Source: Flavobacterium panici
Lineage (GTDB): Bacteria; Bacteroidota; Bacteroidia; Flavobacteriales; Flavobacteriaceae
Direction: 5' to 3'
NCBI RefSeq assembly: GCF_903819335.1
Contig: NZ_CAIJDE010000034.1
Span: 1 to 64,000 of the forward strand
Length of the DNA: 64,000 nucleotides
Shown piece by piece: positions 27,475-35,037 of the stretch. The notes under the pieces are model-generated. The model made no database searches, had not been told where the DNA came from, and worked only from the letters and a program-made list of their open reading frames with translations. Position 1 is the first letter of the stretch. Each line of letters starts with the position of its first letter. The translations under genes and the position numbers were made by a program.

Positions 27475-28241
27475 TGAACGATTTAGTATCTATTTTAACA
27501 CCAACCTATAATACTGAAAAGTTCATTAGAGCCACTATAGAATCAGTTCAAAACCAGACGTATCAAAACTGGGAAATGATTTTGGTCGATGACGCATCAA
27601 CTGATGAAACGGTTTCTATTATTGAAGAATTTGTTCAAAAGGATTTCAGAATTAAATTATTCAAATTATCTAAAAATTCAGGAAATGGTTTCGCAAGAAA
27701 TGAAGCTTTGGAAAAAGCTACGGGAAAATACATTGCCTATCTTGATGCAGATGATTTGTGGTCTTCAACTAAATTAGAAAAACAGATTCAGTTTTTAAAA
27801 ACAAATAATCAGCCTTTTACTTTTAGTTATTACGATTCTATTGATGAAGAGGGAAATAATTTAAAAAGAAGAGTAGAATCGCCAAATCCGTTAACGTATA
27901 AAGAATTGTTTTTTTGTAATTACGTTGGTAATCTTACGGCTATTTACGACACTGAATATTTTGGAAAAATCAAATTAGAATCTTCAGAAAAAAGGCAGGA
28001 TTGGAGAATATGGCTTACGATTTTAAAACAATTAAAAGCGGTAGAAGCTGTACCAGAATCTTTAGCTTTTTATAGAATTAGAAAAGATTCTATTTCATCT
28101 TCAAAATTTAAATTGATAAAACACAACTTTGGTGTTTATCGAGATTTTCATGGTTTTAATTTTGTGTCTTCTGTTTTATTGATGATACAATTTTTATTTA
28201 CTCAGCTGTTTATAAAACCAAGATATATAAAGAAAGTTTAA
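27474..28241 (+). CDS. Family 2 glycosyltransferase
   Basis: The GT-A fold enzyme of 255 residues begins VSILTPTYNTEKFIRATIES, followed by ILVDDASTDETV and KNSGNGFARNEALEKATG. The metal-binding YLDADDLW motif lies around residue 91. RQDWRIWLTILKQ matches the late conserved segment of small GT2 enzymes. It overlaps the priming transferase by one base (TAATG) and is the last plus-strand gene of the polysaccharide locus, facing the ORF6N gene across a palindrome array. Confidence 0.9.
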   Translation: MNDLVSILTPTYNTEKFIRATIESVQNQTYQNWEMILVDDASTDETVSIIEEFVQKDFRIKLFKLSKNSGNGFARNEALEKATGKYIAYLDADDLWSSTKLEKQIQFLKTNNQPFTFSYYDSIDEEGNNLKRRVESPNPLTYKELFFCNYVGNLTAIYDTEYFGKIKLESSEKRQDWRIWLTILKQLKAVEAVPESLAFYRIRKDSISSSKFKLIKHNFGVYRDFHGFNFVSSVLLMIQFLFTQLFIKPRYIKKV

Positions 28242-28248
28242 ATATTCT

Positions 28249-28525
28249 CTCTAAGGTCGCAATTTGCGACCTTAGAGAATCACGAATAGAATTGGAGATC
28301 ACAATTTGTGACTTCCAATTTTCAAATTAAGATATTTTGAGAGTCAATCATCGCAAAACTTGAAGTCACAATTTGCGACTTCAAGTTTTCAAGGTCACAA
28401 TCTGTGACCTTGAAAATCTCGTTCAGAATTGGAGGACGCAATTTGCGTCCTCCAATTTAAACATAAAATCTTCGCAAAACTTGAGGTCACAAATTGTGAT
28501 ATCAAGTTCTGTCACAATTTGTGAC
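28249..28525. repeat. Array of seven palindromes sharing a (C/T)(A/G)CAA-T-TTG core
   Basis: Palindromes lie at 28249-28277 (perfect, 14-base arms), 28290-28320 (2 mismatches), 28355-28389 (17-base arms, 1 mismatch), 28386-28416 (1 mismatch), 28427-28457 (perfect, 15-base arms), 28478-28508 (2 mismatches) and 28511-28525 (core only). Each centres on one base, usually T, flanked by CAA and TTG. Outer stems differ between copies but mostly still pair, as in GGTCGCAA/TTGCGACC versus GGACGCAA/TTGCGTCC. The array sits between convergent genes, 10 bases from the ORF6N stop. Strong hairpins could form in RNA from either strand. Confidence 0.93.
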
Positions 28526-28534
28526 CTTAGAGAA

Positions 28535-29065
28535 TTATTTTTTATACCCAATCTTGATTCTTCCAACTTCATTTTCTTTTTTCTCAGTTAGTTCATCCAA
28601 ATAGGAAAAAACTAATTCAATATTCTTATCATGATTCTCTAACTTCTTTTGAATCTGCAGAATATCAACTTTAATTTCCGTTGTATCCAAAAGCATTTGT
28701 CTCACTTTCGTGAAGATACGCATGATTTGAATATTGGTTTGAATTGCTTTGTCGCTTTTTAATACACTAGAAAGCATTAGTACGCCGTGTTCGGTAAATG
28801 CAAAAGGCAAATATTTTTGATGTTCACCTCTTCCTTTCTTTAAGATCACAATTTGTGATCTTAAAGAATTATGCTCAATTTCAGTAAGTTGAAACATAAA
28901 ATCTGGCGGAAATCGAGATGAATTTCTTTTTACAGCCTGATTTAAAACTCTACTTTCTATTTCATAAAGTAAGGCTAGATCACGATCAAGCATCACTTTT
29001 TGACCACGGATAAAATATATTTTATTTGAAATTGTTTCTTCAGAAAGCAGAGATTGATCGTCCAT
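28535..29065 (-). CDS. ORF6N-domain DNA-binding protein
   Basis: The 176-residue protein carries the ORF6N domain found in phage-type and bacterial DNA-binding proteins (about 12-105). It includes KIYFIRGQKVMLDRDLALLYE, NRN-like VKRNSSRFPPDFMFQL, and LRSQIV at 68-73, followed by LPFAFTEHGVLMLSSVL. The C-terminus is a short helical or coiled-coil tail. Target and role are unknown. A palindrome of the same type as the downstream array lies inside the gene at the LRSQIV codons. A TACATTTG -7 box at 29084-29091 suggests a promoter of its own. The gene sits between the array and capK. Confidence 0.88.
   Translation of the reverse strand: MDDQSLLSEETISNKIYFIRGQKVMLDRDLALLYEIESRVLNQAVKRNSSRFPPDFMFQLTEIEHNSLRSQIVILKKGRGEHQKYLPFAFTEHGVLMLSSVLKSDKAIQTNIQIMRIFTKVRQMLLDTTEIKVDILQIQKKLENHDKNIELVFSYLDELTEKKENEVGRIKIGYKK
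28836..28868. repeat. Perfect intragenic palindrome within the ORF6N gene
   Basis: Arms TTCTTTAAGATCACAA and TTGTGATCTTAAAGAA are exact complements around a central T: 16-base arms, 33 bases in total. It shares the TCACAA-T-TTGTGA core with the array at 28249-28525. On the coding strand it encodes the NSLRSQIVILK region. Confidence 0.95.
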
Positions 29066-29083
29066 AAGTTTTTATTAGAAAAA

Positions 29084-29091
29084 CAAATGTA
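29084..29091 (-). promoter_or_regulatory. Candidate -7 box for the ORF6N gene
   Basis: On the minus strand this reads TACATTTG, matching TAnnTTTG, 19 bases before the ATG of the ORF6N gene. The -33 element is unclear. Confidence 0.5.
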
Positions 29092-29106
29092 AGATTTTAT
29101 TTATAT

Positions 29107-30417
29107 TTATAAATAACATTTAAACTGTTTTAATTTCCCGCGATTGGATCTTTCTAAAACAGATTTTCTAGTAAAAGTGAAGTTCAAATTTGGTTCTAAA
29201 TATAAATCGATGGCTTCTTTTATTTTTTGAATTTGTTCTGAAACCAATTCTTTTTCAGCAACATATTCAATTTCAAAAGTATCTAATTGCATTTGTTTGA
29301 TGATAAATTCTTTTACATTTCCGTCATCCTCAATAATGCTTTTGGTTACATAATAAAATGTCAAACCAGGAGATTTTTTCCCGCTTGGTAAAATGGCAAC
29401 ATCATTTGTTCTGCCAATTAATTTTTTTAAGATTGGCTTTTGAGGGGTACTTTTTTCATCGAGAATTCCAATGTCGCCAATATCATATCTGATAAAAGGA
29501 TTTGCTTTGTTGAATAAAGATGTAATTACAATTTTTCCTTCCGTTCCATGTGGAACAACATTATTGTTTTCATCTAAAATCTCTACAAAAAGAGTTTCAG
29601 CATTTATCTGCCATTCGCCTTGAGGATTTTCAAAAGCAATTAAATCCAGTTCAGAAGCACCATATTCACTAATAATCGGAATGCCGAATTGTTTTTCCAG
29701 TAGTTTTTTATCCGTTTCAAAAAGCATTTCGGAAGTCACAAAACAAGCTTTTAAAGTTGGACAGATTTCATTTAATATGATATTTTTGTGTTCTAAAAAT
29801 TTGGCAAATAAAACAATTGAACTCGTATAACCATTGACATAATCGAATTTTTTCGATTTGAATTTCTGCAGAAATTTTTCTAAAATATCATCAGATAAAT
29901 CAAAAACCGGAAAACGAAAACGATGCGTCAGGAAATCTTTCAAACGTTCTTTTTGATAACCAATAAAATCCATCGGAATACCATAAAAACGTGCCTGATA
30001 CGAATGATTAAAATCAATGCCAAACCAGCCAAAACGCATAATGTTTGAAGCCCAAGTTAAAGCGTGCGAATATTTATCTTTAGCAAAAACAAAAGGTGTT
30101 CCGCTGGATCCGGACGTTTTGTTGAGGTAAATATTGCTTTTTGAATAACCGTTTGAAAGTCTTTCTTCAAGTGGTTTTTGTAAATTTTGTTTGTTCAAAA
30201 TGGGTAAATCCTCCCAATTTTCGGCAGTAGTATTTCCAACTAATTCTCTATAAAAAGAGTTATTCTTTAAATGAAAATCAACAATTTCTTTCTTTTTACT
30301 TTCGAGAAACGAAACATATTCTTCTTCAGAAAAATGAACAATTTTATCCAATTCGGCTTTAGCTTTCTTTATAGGAAAACCATTTAATTGAAGGGAAAGA
30401 TCAAAAAGGTGAACCAT
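29107..30417 (-). CDS. CapK-like / phenylacetate-CoA ligase-like adenylating protein
   Basis: The 436-residue protein resembles CapK and the PaaK branch of adenylate-forming enzymes, which often sit in capsule clusters. It has the ATP-binding Ser/Thr/Gly-rich loop TSGSSGTPFVFAKDKY (about 104-119), EYGASELDLIAFE, RYDIGDIGIL and the C-terminal GKLKQF with a conserved Lys. The acyl or aryl substrate is unknown. Its ATG overlaps the stop of higA as TAATG, so its expression may be coupled to the antitoxin. It is transcribed toward the polysaccharide genes. Confidence 0.85.
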   Translation of the reverse strand: MVHLFDLSLQLNGFPIKKAKAELDKIVHFSEEEYVSFLESKKKEIVDFHLKNNSFYRELVGNTTAENWEDLPILNKQNLQKPLEERLSNGYSKSNIYLNKTSGSSGTPFVFAKDKYSHALTWASNIMRFGWFGIDFNHSYQARFYGIPMDFIGYQKERLKDFLTHRFRFPVFDLSDDILEKFLQKFKSKKFDYVNGYTSSIVLFAKFLEHKNIILNEICPTLKACFVTSEMLFETDKKLLEKQFGIPIISEYGASELDLIAFENPQGEWQINAETLFVEILDENNNVVPHGTEGKIVITSLFNKANPFIRYDIGDIGILDEKSTPQKPILKKLIGRTNDVAILPSGKKSPGLTFYYVTKSIIEDDGNVKEFIIKQMQLDTFEIEYVAEKELVSEQIQKIKEAIDLYLEPNLNFTFTRKSVLERSNRGKLKQFKCYL

Positions 30418-30719
30418 TAAACAGCTTCTTTTAAATCGTAACGTTTAATTGATTTCAATTCCTGACGTTTATTTGATTCTTCTTCTTCAATATCAAAATC
30501 GTCCTGAAGTCCCAGCCAAAATTTAGCAGAATTTCCAAAATAATGACTTAATCGCAGAGCAGTATCAGCAGTAATTCTTCTATTACCTTTAATGATTTCA
30601 GAAATCCTTGTTTGCGGAATTTTCAAATCTTTAGATAAACGATAAGGTGTAATATTTAGAGGAATTAAAAATTCTTCCGATAAAATCTCTCCTGGATGTA
30701 TATTTTTTAATTTTTCCAT
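30417..30719 (-). CDS. higA: HigA-type antitoxin
   Basis: The 100-residue protein begins with the HigA signature IHPGEILSEEFLIPLNIT. An HTH-XRE DNA-binding domain follows (YRLSKDLKIPQTRISEIIKG, about 26-46), then the LSHYFGNSAKFWLGLQ segment. It should bind and neutralise the toxin encoded 12 bases upstream and repress the operon. Toxin-before-antitoxin order is normal for higBA. The TAATG junction with the CapK-like gene is unusual. Confidence 0.92.
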   Translation of the reverse strand: MEKLKNIHPGEILSEEFLIPLNITPYRLSKDLKIPQTRISEIIKGNRRITADTALRLSHYFGNSAKFWLGLQDDFDIEEEESNKRQELKSIKRYDLKEAV

Positions 30720-30731
30720 TTTAATTCTTTT

Positions 30732-31013
30732 TTAATGATAATCGATAATTTCAACATTTGAAGCATTTCCATTTTCCCAAACAAAAATTATGCGCCATTG
30801 ATTGTTAATTCGGATGCTGTAAAAATCCTTTAAATTACCGCTTAATTTTTCAAGACGGTTAGAAGGTGGAATTCTTAAATCGGTTAAATTTTGAGAGTTA
30901 TGAAGCATTCTAAGTTTTCTTCTACCAATTTGCTGTATTTCAATTGAAGGTTTTTTGACAACAACACCATTCCAAATTTTTTCAGTTTCTTTCGATCCAA
31001 ATGAGATTATCAT
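30732..31013 (-). CDS. higB: HigB-type RelE/ParE toxin
   Basis: This small basic protein of 93 residues has the RelE-superfamily core. Its C-terminal SNRLEKLSGNLKDFYSIRINNQWRIIF split across strands is characteristic of HigB mRNA interferases, which cleave mRNA on ribosomes. It begins IISFGSKETEKIWNG, also typical. It is first in the higB-higA-capK run. A TACTTTTG box on the minus strand at 31034-31041 is the likely promoter element, back to back with the purD promoter. Confidence 0.9.
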   Translation of the reverse strand: MIISFGSKETEKIWNGVVVKKPSIEIQQIGRRKLRMLHNSQNLTDLRIPPSNRLEKLSGNLKDFYSIRINNQWRIIFVWENGNASNVEIIDYH

Positions 31014-31033
31014 ACCTTTCGCATTACTAACGT

Positions 31034-31084
31034 CAAAAGTAAGTAAAAAAAATTATTATATACGGTTAAAAGCAACTATTTTTG
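31034..31084. promoter_or_regulatory. Divergent promoter region of higBA and purD
   Basis: On the minus strand TACTTTTG at 31034-31041 faces higB. On the plus strand TATTTTTG at 31077-31084 faces purD, 26 bases before its ATG. Both match TAnnTTTG. The -33 elements are not clear. Confidence 0.55.
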
Positions 31085-31110
31085 CACCACAACATAAATA
31101 CAACTATACC

Positions 31111-32385
31111 ATGACAATTTTATTATTGGGATCAGGCGGAAGAGAGCATGCTTTTGCGTGGAAAATGATTCAGAGCCCGCTTTGCGAAAAACTTTTTGTT
31201 GCACCAGGAAATGCAGGAACAGCTGCAATTGCTGAAAATGTGGCAATTGCTCCAACTGATTTTGAAGCAATAAAAGCATTAGTGCTTAAAGAAAATATAA
31301 GCTTAGTAGTCGTAGGGCCAGAAGATCCGTTGGTAAAAGGTATTTATGATTATTTTAAAAACGACGAAAGTTTAAAAAATATCCCGGTAATTGGTCCATC
31401 AAAATTAGGGGCTCAATTAGAAGGAAGTAAAGAATTTGCAAAAGAATTCTTGATGAAACACAATATCCCAACTGCAGCTTACGATAGTTTTACTGCCAAA
31501 ACGGTTGAAGAAGGATGTAAATTTTTAGAAACATTACAACCGCCATTCGTTTTAAAAGCAGATGGTTTAGCAGCAGGAAAAGGAGTTTTGATTGTTCAGG
31601 ATCTTGAAGAAGCAAAAACAGAACTTAGAAATATGCTGGTTCACGAGAAATTTGGAGCAGCAAGTTCAAAAGTTGTTATTGAAGAATTTTTGGACGGAAT
31701 TGAATTAAGCTGTTTCGTTTTAACTGACGGAAAAAGCTATAAAATTCTTCCAACAGCAAAAGATTACAAAAGAATTGGTGAAGGCGATACAGGATTAAAT
31801 ACAGGCGGAATGGGAGCAGTTTCTCCAGTTCCTTATGTTGATGCTGTTTTGATGGAAAAAATCGAAACTCGTATTGTAAAACCAACAATCGAAGGTTTCC
31901 AAAAAGACGGAATCGAATATAAAGGATTTGTATTTATTGGTTTGATTAATGTAAAAAATGAGCCAATAGTTATTGAATACAACGTAAGAATGGGAGACCC
32001 TGAAACTGAAGTTGTGGTTCCTAGATTAGAATCTGATTTAGTTGAATTGTTCCTTTCGGTTGCAAATCAAAAATTAGATGAATTCGAATTAAAAGTTGAT
32101 CCAAGAAGTGCGACTACAATTATGGTAGTTTCTGGCGGATATCCTGAAGATTTCGAAAAAGGAAAAGTTATTACAGGTTTAGAAAATATTACTGATTCGA
32201 TAGTTTTTCACGCCGGAACAAAATTAGATGGGGAAAATGTCGTTAGTAATGGAGGACGTGTTTTGACTGTGACATCATACGGAGATGATTTCCAACAGGC
32301 CATAAAAAAATCTTACCAAAACATAGATAAACTAAATTTTGATAAGATGTATTTTAGAAAGGATATCGGCTTCGACTTACTTTAA
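31111..32385 (+). CDS. purD: Phosphoribosylamine-glycine ligase
   Basis: PurD makes glycinamide ribonucleotide from phosphoribosylamine, glycine and ATP in purine synthesis. The 424-residue ATP-grasp enzyme begins ILLLGSGGREHAFAWK. It has KADGLAAGKGVLIV and the metal-binding EYNVRMGDPETE motif. I start it at the ATG at 31111; a longer in-frame reading to 30955 would run through the promoter and overlap higB. Its end overlaps the convergent DUF6341 gene by 9 bases. Confidence 0.97.
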   Translation: MTILLLGSGGREHAFAWKMIQSPLCEKLFVAPGNAGTAAIAENVAIAPTDFEAIKALVLKENISLVVVGPEDPLVKGIYDYFKNDESLKNIPVIGPSKLGAQLEGSKEFAKEFLMKHNIPTAAYDSFTAKTVEEGCKFLETLQPPFVLKADGLAAGKGVLIVQDLEEAKTELRNMLVHEKFGAASSKVVIEEFLDGIELSCFVLTDGKSYKILPTAKDYKRIGEGDTGLNTGGMGAVSPVPYVDAVLMEKIETRIVKPTIEGFQKDGIEYKGFVFIGLINVKNEPIVIEYNVRMGDPETEVVVPRLESDLVELFLSVANQKLDEFELKVDPRSATTIMVVSGGYPEDFEKGKVITGLENITDSIVFHAGTKLDGENVVSNGGRVLTVTSYGDDFQQAIKKSYQNIDKLNFDKMYFRKDIGFDLL

Positions 32386-32607
32386 GAAAGAGTGAGCCGT
32401 TGTATCTTGGTTTTCAGTTCCTGCAGCATCAAAAATACGTAATTGTTTAATCCAATATACGATTGCTGCAGAACAGATAATCATAAAAATCCAGTTGATA
32501 GTGTTTGCACCAAACCATGTTTTTAATTCTAAATGACGTAAAAAGTCAAGCGGAGCAAATAAAATGTTAACGAATAAGTATTGTATTCCTTCAAAAAAAG
32601 CTTTCAT
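32377..32607 (-). CDS. DUF6341 small membrane protein
   Basis: The 76-residue protein has a hydrophobic N-terminal region (FFEGIQYLFVNILFAPLDFL) and one clear membrane helix (about 37-56), then a short polar tail. I recall this as DUF6341, a Flavobacteriia family usually placed between purD and the DUF6427/upp genes, as here. Function is unknown. It overlaps purD at the 3' end and has a well-matched promoter at 32723-32752, giving a leader of about 110 bases. Confidence 0.75.
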   Translation of the reverse strand: MKAFFEGIQYLFVNILFAPLDFLRHLELKTWFGANTINWIFMIICSAAIVYWIKQLRIFDAAGTENQDTTAHSFLK

Positions 32608-32722
32608 AATTTATAAAATTATATGTTATTATTGTTTTAACGCCTTGAAGCAAAATTCAAACTGAGAATCTTTTTTCAACTTGTTGGTTTTCCTTTTTAA
32701 ACAAGTATTATATTTACAGTCA

Positions 32723-32752
32723 CAAAAGTATAAAATATCCTTATGATAACAA
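32723..32752 (-). promoter_or_regulatory. Promoter of the DUF6341 gene
   Basis: On the minus strand TACTTTTG (32723-32730) is preceded by TTG at 32750-32752 with a 19-base spacer, a full match to the Bacteroidota promoter pattern. The -33 element lies inside the first codons of the divergent DUF6427 gene. Confidence 0.65.
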
Positions 32753-33672
32753 GTGTTTTTAAAAAATCTACACCATTAAATTATTCGTTGGTTGTAATTT
32801 TGATACTGGTTTTCTTCTTTATGTTTCAAATTCGAGAAACGTCTTGGATAAATTCTTATTTTACGATATTTCAAAAAGTAAGTTTACTGTGTTTTATTTT
32901 TGCTTCATTTTTCATGGTCAATTTTATTGTCAAGAAAAACGGGCTCAGTAAAGACAACGGTTACGCGATATTTTTCTACTTATTATTCATATTGTTTTTC
33001 CCCACAATATTCAACCATCCAAATGTTGTTTATGCCAATTTCTTTATATTATTGGCACTTCGCAGATTGATTTCCCTTCAGTCTTTAAAAGCATCAAAAG
33101 AAAAAATATTCGATGCTTCTTTTTGGATTTTTGTAGCTTGTTTATTTCAATTTTGGAGTATCCTCTTTGTAATTTTAGTTTTTATATCGATAATTTTTCA
33201 CGTTTCGAGAGATTACAGAAACTGGGTTTTGCCATTTATTGCACTTTTGGCTGTGTCAATCGTCTTTTATATGGTTTCATTAATGTTCCATATTGATGCT
33301 GTTAAGTTTGTTCAGGAACGTGCAGTAGTCGATTTTAGAATAGATTATTTTAAAAATAATTACGAAAATGGAGCGCTTTCGATATATGCAGCGGTTGTCG
33401 TGTTTTTTGTGTTTTCAATGTTAACAACCTTGTCAAACAGACCGCAAATTGTACATACATCGTATAAAAAAGTGGTAGCCTGTTTTTTTATTGCCGTTCT
33501 TGTTTTCCTTATTTCGCCAGATAAAACAAACGATTTATTATTGTTCAGCATTGCACCATTATCAATGATGGCGGCAAGTCACGTAGAATATATGCAGCAA
33601 AAACTCAACAACGAAATTGTATTTTATGTTTTGATTTTGTGCAGTTTATTTACTTTTTTCTCTCAGTTATAA
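32743..33672 (+). CDS. DUF6427 multi-spanning membrane protein
   Basis: The 309-residue inner-membrane protein has about nine hydrophobic helices and very few charged residues, with no enzymatic motif that I can see. From memory it corresponds to DUF6427, a Flavobacteriia family next to upp. The end overlaps the convergent upp gene by 6 bases. The start is ATG, sharing the upstream region with the divergent DUF6341 promoter. Confidence 0.75.
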   Translation: MITSVFKKSTPLNYSLVVILILVFFFMFQIRETSWINSYFTIFQKVSLLCFIFASFFMVNFIVKKNGLSKDNGYAIFFYLLFILFFPTIFNHPNVVYANFFILLALRRLISLQSLKASKEKIFDASFWIFVACLFQFWSILFVILVFISIIFHVSRDYRNWVLPFIALLAVSIVFYMVSLMFHIDAVKFVQERAVVDFRIDYFKNNYENGALSIYAAVVVFFVFSMLTTLSNRPQIVHTSYKKVVACFFIAVLVFLISPDKTNDLLLFSIAPLSMMAASHVEYMQQKLNNEIVFYVLILCSLFTFFSQL

Positions 33673-34320
33673 TTTACTTCCGTACGCAAGATCGCCGGCA
33701 TCACCAAGTCCGGGAACAATGTAATTTTTCTCATTCAGTTTTTCGTCTAAAGAAGCAACCCATAAATGACAATTTTCGGGAAGGTTTTTTTCAAGATGCG
33801 CAATTCCTTCCGGAGCAGCGATAACCACCACAATATGAAATTCTGTTGGCGCAGCATTTTCAATCAGTTTTTTGTGAACCGCTACAATAGATTGTCCCGT
33901 TGCCAGCATTGGGTCAAGAAGCAAAACTGTTTTATTGTTTAAATTTGAAATAGCCTGATATTCAACTAAAATTTCAAAATCATCACCACCATTTGGATGA
34001 AATCTACAGGCAGAAACAAAGCTGTTTTCGGCGTGGTCAAAATAATTTAAAAAGCCATTATGAAGCGGTAATCCAGCTCTCAAAATTGGACACAAAACCA
34101 AATCAGTTTCAATTTCAGTAGTTTTTTTGATGCCTAGCGGAGTTTGAATTTCAACACTTTTATACGGTAAAGTTTTGCTTAATTCATAAGCCATAATTTC
34201 GCCAATGCGTTCAATATTTCTTCTAAAACGCATGCTGTCGTTCTGCACATTTACATTTCTAATTTGTCCCAAAAAATGATTTAGAACACTATTGTTTTCA
34301 GATATATAATGAATTTTCAT
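33667..34320 (-). CDS. upp: Uracil phosphoribosyltransferase
   Basis: Upp salvages uracil by joining it to PRPP to give UMP. The 217-residue protein has the PRPP-binding loop LLDPMLATGQSIVAV (near 130-144) and the C-terminal uracil-binding region IVPGLGDAGDLAYG. It also has the N-terminal LRNVNVQND-type dimer segment (QIRNVNVQNDSMRFR). Length is normal for the family. It is convergent with DUF6427. Confidence 0.95.
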   Translation of the reverse strand: MKIHYISENNSVLNHFLGQIRNVNVQNDSMRFRRNIERIGEIMAYELSKTLPYKSVEIQTPLGIKKTTEIETDLVLCPILRAGLPLHNGFLNYFDHAENSFVSACRFHPNGGDDFEILVEYQAISNLNNKTVLLLDPMLATGQSIVAVHKKLIENAAPTEFHIVVVIAAPEGIAHLEKNLPENCHLWVASLDEKLNEKNYIVPGLGDAGDLAYGSKL

Positions 34321-34402
34321 GATGATTTTTTAATTTATTAACGAACAATTATATAAAAACAAAAAATAATTTCTTTTTTTCGCAGCATAAAAGTATAAAA
34401 AG

Positions 34403-34410
34403 TATCTTTG
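34403..34410 (+). promoter_or_regulatory. Candidate -7 box for the DUF4254 / GT9 unit
   Basis: TATCTTTG matches TAnnTTTG, 20 bases before the ATG of the DUF4254 gene. Confidence 0.5.
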
Positions 34411-34430
34411 TATCTATAAAAAATAAAGAC

Positions 34431-35036
34431 ATGTTTTCAAAATTAGCATATTCTGTTTTCGAACAAAGCATTAAGGATTATCATCAATTTGATAATGTTG
34501 ACCAGCCTATAAACAATCCATTTCCAAAAGATAAATTCGAACATTTATTATATTTAAAAAACTGGATTGATACTGTTCAATGGCATTTTGAAGATATTAT
34601 TCGTGATCCGCAAATTGATCCTGTAGCCGCTTTGACTTTAAAAAGACGAATCGACGCTTCAAATCAAGAGCGTACTGATATGGTTGAATATATCGACAGT
34701 TACTTTTTGCAAAAATACAGCCATGTAAAAGCAAAAGACGGAGCAAAAATCAACTCTGAAAGTCCGGCTTGGGCATTTGACAGATTGTCTATTTTGGCTT
34801 TAAAAATTTATCACATGAACGAAGAAGCGACTCGTGCAGAGGCGACTCAGGAACACAGAGATAAATGTCAGGAAAAATTAAACATTCTTTTAGAGCAAAG
34901 AACAGATTTATCTACAGCAATTGAAGAATTATTGACTGATATCGAAAGTGGAGAAAAATTCATGAAAGTGTACAAACAAATGAAAATGTACAACGACGAT
35001 GATTTGAACCCGGTTTTATACCAAAACAAAAAATAA
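34431..35036 (+). CDS. DUF4254 protein
   Basis: The 201-residue soluble, mostly helical protein matches DUF4254. Features include a conserved WH in TVQWHFEDIIRDP, LKRRIDASNQERTDMVEYID, and RLSILALKIYHMNEEA. Function is unknown. The gene ends one base before the TTG start of a family 9 glycosyltransferase, so the two are translationally linked. This pairing, common in Bacteroidota as far as I recall, suggests a role in cell-surface glycan synthesis. Confidence 0.85.
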   Translation: MFSKLAYSVFEQSIKDYHQFDNVDQPINNPFPKDKFEHLLYLKNWIDTVQWHFEDIIRDPQIDPVAALTLKRRIDASNQERTDMVEYIDSYFLQKYSHVKAKDGAKINSESPAWAFDRLSILALKIYHMNEEATRAEATQEHRDKCQEKLNILLEQRTDLSTAIEELLTDIESGEKFMKVYKQMKMYNDDDLNPVLYQNKK

Positions 35037-35037
35037 T

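Noticed and set aside
28249..28525. CRISPR array
   Set aside because: The repeats are palindromes with differing outer stems and irregular spacing (some overlap), without constant repeats, unique spacers or cas genes.
28373..28591. 72-residue plus-strand reading frame containing LRSQIV
   Set aside because: It is produced by the palindromes themselves and runs into the 3' end of the ORF6N gene. The palindrome encodes similar peptides by symmetry, so it is not evidence for a gene.
30955..31110. N-terminal extension of PurD
   Set aside because: The extra 52 residues overlap higB and both promoter boxes. The normal PurD N-terminus begins at the ATG at 31111.
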